Below the pieces are notes generated by a model, which saw only the letters and a list, made by a program, of their open reading frames with translations, did not search any database and was not told the origin of the DNA. Made by a program: the position numbers and the translations under genes. From positions 1-6,698 of the forward strand of contig JAATVS010000384.1 of the NCBI GenBank assembly GCA_014523695.1: a stretch of DNA of 6,698 nucleotides. Direction: 5' to 3'. Source of the stretch: Nitrososphaerales archaeon TH5895. Its GTDB lineage: Archaea > Thermoproteota > Nitrososphaeria > Nitrososphaerales > Nitrososphaeraceae. This document shows positions 5,211-6,698 of this stretch, in pieces; the first letter of the stretch is position 1; each line of letters begins with the position of its first letter.

Positions 5211-5702
5211 TTGGAGTCCAAATCAGAAGTAGTGAACGAATATAGTTCCCCAAAAGAGTACTATAGTTGGAGACAAATAGAATTATTGATAAAAACAGTC
5301 GCAGATAAGATACTGAGGTCAAATAAAAGGTACGATGCTATTCTGGGAATCACAAATGGAGGAATCATTCCAGCTAGATTAATAGCACGTGAACTTGATA
5401 TTGATCATATTTCATTTATACCCTTTAGAAGTAAAAAACTACATAAAGAGGAGATGCCTTCGTTGCTCGAAAGTAAAAAATATCTCGTAATTGACGATAT
5501 ATATGATACGGGAAATATATTTTCTGTTGCCTCTAATGAAGTGGGAAAATTTAATTGTGATTTTGTATTCCTCGTAAGAAGATTCGCAGATGATGGTGGT
5601 GGTGGTGGTTGCAGTGGAGAGACATATGTCGGAGAGATATTGAACCATAAGAAGTGGATTGTATTCCCATGGGAACGAAAAATGGATAACGTACCAGCAT
5701 AG
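5211..5702 (+). CDS. Purine-type phosphoribosyltransferase (COG2236-like)
   Basis: 163-residue cytoplasmic type I phosphoribosyltransferase, transferring a base onto PRPP, probably purine salvage (hypoxanthine, xanthine or guanine). Strand and pyrophosphate loop are at 41-60 (YDAILGITNGGIIPARLIAR). The PRPP-binding signature is YLVIDDIYDTGN (91-102), with the two adjacent Asp. The C-terminal WIVFPWE (149-155) is typical of Gpt-like and COG2236 proteins. Base specificity cannot be read from sequence. Odd feature: residues 127-136 are DDGGGGGCSG, a run of five glycines encoded by five GGT codons, inserted in the loop before the last strand (YVGEILNHKKW). It would be a flexible extension. Start is TTG at 5211, fixed by the preceding stop and the GGAGGT site. 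Monocistronic, with a T-tract terminator after the stop. Confidence 0.88.
   Translation: MESKSEVVNEYSSPKEYYSWRQIELLIKTVADKILRSNKRYDAILGITNGGIIPARLIARELDIDHISFIPFRSKKLHKEEMPSLLESKKYLVIDDIYDTGNIFSVASNEVGKFNCDFVFLVRRFADDGGGGGCSGETYVGEILNHKKWIVFPWERKMDNVPA
5592..5610 (+). repeat. GGT codon run, second arm of the triplet inverted repeat
   Basis: GATGGTGGTGGTGGTGGTT inside the phosphoribosyltransferase gene, encoding D128 and the five glycines 129-133. It is exactly complementary over 18 nt to the leader repeat at 5144-5161. Triplet tracts of this kind are prone to slippage in whole codons. Confidence 0.85.
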
Positions 5703-5709
5703 CAGCATC

Positions 5710-5722
5710 TTTTGATTTTTTT
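5710..5722 (+). terminator. T-tract terminator after the phosphoribosyltransferase gene
   Basis: TTTTGATTTTTTT starts 7 nt after the TAG stop, as expected for archaeal termination, which relies on T tracts without needing a hairpin. Confidence 0.6.
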
Positions 5723-5770
5723 GGAATGCTTATAATATGTGGATTAAATTTATCACTGTCTTCATATGCG

Positions 5771-5787
5771 GATCAGAAATACTGATC
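5771..5787. repeat. Inverted repeat, 6-bp arms
   Basis: GATCAG-AAATA-CTGATC, perfect arms with a 5-nt loop. It is 13 nt from the next inverted repeat. Confidence 0.5.
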
Positions 5788-5800
5788 AGCCGGGACGGGA

Positions 5801-5826
5801 TATTTTCTCCTTGATCTCAGAAAATA
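5801..5826. repeat. Inverted repeat, 8-bp arms
   Basis: TATTTTCT, ten-base loop, AGAAAATA. The arms are perfect but A/T-rich, so any hairpin is weak. Confidence 0.5.
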
Positions 5827-6107
5827 GCAGTACGAAGCTTGCAAATCAGTAGCCTAGTCGACCAGCAGGCTTTGAAGGCCAGAACTCTAGAGCAGACCAA
5901 GACGCATTATTGTGATACCTGTTCATTGCTACATTGGAACAGCATCCAATTTGCATTTTCGTGTAGTTTCCAATAAAATGGTGTTGAAATGCCATGCAAA
6001 TTAATGTTGCTCCCGTAGATATTCCGGTTCGAAATTTTACGACAAGAAAATCACAGATGGACACAAAGTTTGTTGGTGACTAGCTAGAAAGGACGAATAG
6101 ACTGCTT

Positions 6108-6698
6108 CTACTTTTTTATACTTATGGTATTGTTATTGTCAGAATCTCTTTTCAGACCGTTACTTGTATGACTTCGATGTCCTGCCATAAGAAATAGCTG
6201 ATTAGATCTGACTTTATGCCTTATTGATTTTGCAGGAACTCCTGCAACTATATCTTCATCATCAATATTATTAATTACAGATGCACCACTACCAATAATT
6301 ACTTTATTTCCAATCTTAACTTTATGTTTTATAGTTGAATTCAAACCAGTCCAGCACATATCACCAATTCTAGTACTTCCTCCTATAATAGTTCCTGCTG
6401 TCAAAGCACAATGTCTTCCTATTTCTACATTATGAGCTATATGCACTAGAGCATCAAGCTTGGTTCCCTCTCCAATTATTGTATTAGAAAGTGAACCCCT
6501 TGCTATAGAACAATTAGAACAGATCTCTACGTTATCACCTATAATTACTCCTCCAATATGTGGAAATCTTTGCAGCTCAAGAGTATCCTCCAATCTCTCA
6601 TATGCAAATCCATCAGCTCCGATAACTGTTCCAGGTTGTATAATACAATTCTTACCAATCCTTGTATTCTGCTCCATTATTACACGATCACCAACAAC
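6108..6698 (-). CDS. LpxD-like left-handed beta-helix acyltransferase (5' part outside the window)
   Basis: 196 codons are visible; the frame is open to the window edge (VVGDRVIMEQ...), so the true start and N-terminal domain lie beyond 6698. An internal Met at 6677 is not the start. Hexapeptide repeats ([IV]G-x4) build a left-handed beta-helix: IQPGTVIGADGFAYE, VIIGDNVEI, TIIGEGTKLDALVHIAHNVEIGRH, STRIGDMCWTG, VKIGNKVIIGSGASV, ending in IVAGVPAKSIR. Order and motifs match LpxD (UDP-3-O-acylglucosamine N-acyltransferase), including the IAHN histidine that acts as catalytic base in LpxD. Archaea make no lipid A, so the likely job is N- or O-acylation or acetylation of a nucleotide sugar for surface polysaccharide or glycoprotein glycans (inference). 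The tail after the helix is short and Asn-rich (RDSDNNNTISIKK) instead of the trimer-forming LpxD helix. Confidence 0.85.
   Translation of the reverse strand, partial: VVGDRVIMEQNTRIGKNCIIQPGTVIGADGFAYERLEDTLELQRFPHIGGVIIGDNVEICSNCSIARGSLSNTIIGEGTKLDALVHIAHNVEIGRHCALTAGTIIGGSTRIGDMCWTGLNSTIKHKVKIGNKVIIGSGASVINNIDDEDIVAGVPAKSIRHKVRSNQLFLMAGHRSHTSNGLKRDSDNNNTISIKK

Larger units (their letters stand above)
5723..6107. other. Intergenic region with two adjacent short inverted repeats
   Basis: No gene is supported. Short frames exist (a 72-codon minus frame at 5846-6064 and a 29-codon plus frame at 5994-6083), but neither has a recognisable motif, promoter or ribosome site. Two small inverted repeats lie at 5771-5787 and 5801-5826. 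I see no transposase remnant, tRNA or clear terminator for the LpxD-like gene. Confidence 0.5.

Noticed and set aside
5020..5322. 100-codon minus frame across the phosphoribosyltransferase leader.
   Set aside because: Antisense shadow whose valine run merely reflects the triplet repeat.
5845..5905. tRNA-like look (a CAGGC/GCCAG stem around TTTGAAG).
   Set aside because: No acceptor stem, no T-arm with GGTTCGA, and a mismatched anticodon stem.
5846..6064. 72-codon minus frame in the gap after the phosphoribosyltransferase.
   Set aside because: No motif, no promoter or ribosome site, irregular composition; best treated as chance.

Overview
The window looks like chromosomal DNA of an ammonia-oxidising-type archaeon of the Nitrososphaeria (Thaumarchaeota), most likely a low-GC member of the Nitrososphaerales. 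The reasons are a DUF4443 winged-helix regulator, a CbtB/CbtA pair of the archaeal type, a small four-helix membrane protein of a kind I recall from these genomes, A/T-rich TATA boxes about 25 nt upstream of start codons (several genes look leaderless), T-tract terminators and generally low GC. The assignment rests on protein and promoter character, not on an rRNA or other marker gene.

Layout. Positions 52-696 (-) encode a DUF4443 regulator, divergent from a small cupin at 843-1163 (+). A doubtful 74-codon frame lies at 1176-1400 (-). Positions 1586-2576 (+) hold cbtB and cbtA, a compact predicted cobalt-uptake operon behind a leaderless promoter. Facing it on the minus strand (2590-2979) are a 52-codon small ORF, absent from any family I recognise, and the decayed N-terminal half of a short-chain dehydrogenase. 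Positions 3038-3691 (-) encode a membrane-anchored extracytoplasmic protein. Positions 3902-4018 (+) hold an unexpectedly GC-rich stretch that is the last 38 codons of a thioredoxin-reductase-like flavoprotein with no upstream body. It converges on a four-helix membrane protein at 4026-4424 (-). Positions 4488-4893 (-) hold a poorly supported small gene with a possible frameshift. Positions 5211-5702 (+) encode a purine-type phosphoribosyltransferase with a long leader. The right edge (6108-6698, -) is the 3' part of an LpxD-like left-handed beta-helix acyltransferase that runs out of the window.

How it fits together. Only cbtBA and perhaps the 52-codon ORF plus SDR remnant form operons. The rest are single genes with their own promoters. 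The most notable theme is gene decay: two recognisable enzyme fragments (SDR head, flavoprotein tail) and one probable frameshifted small gene sit between intact genes, so this is an accessory, turning-over part of the chromosome. A second oddity is an 18-nt triplet repeat in the phosphoribosyltransferase leader that is exactly complementary to a poly-glycine codon run inside the same gene. I found no CRISPR array, rRNA, convincing tRNA or intact insertion sequence.
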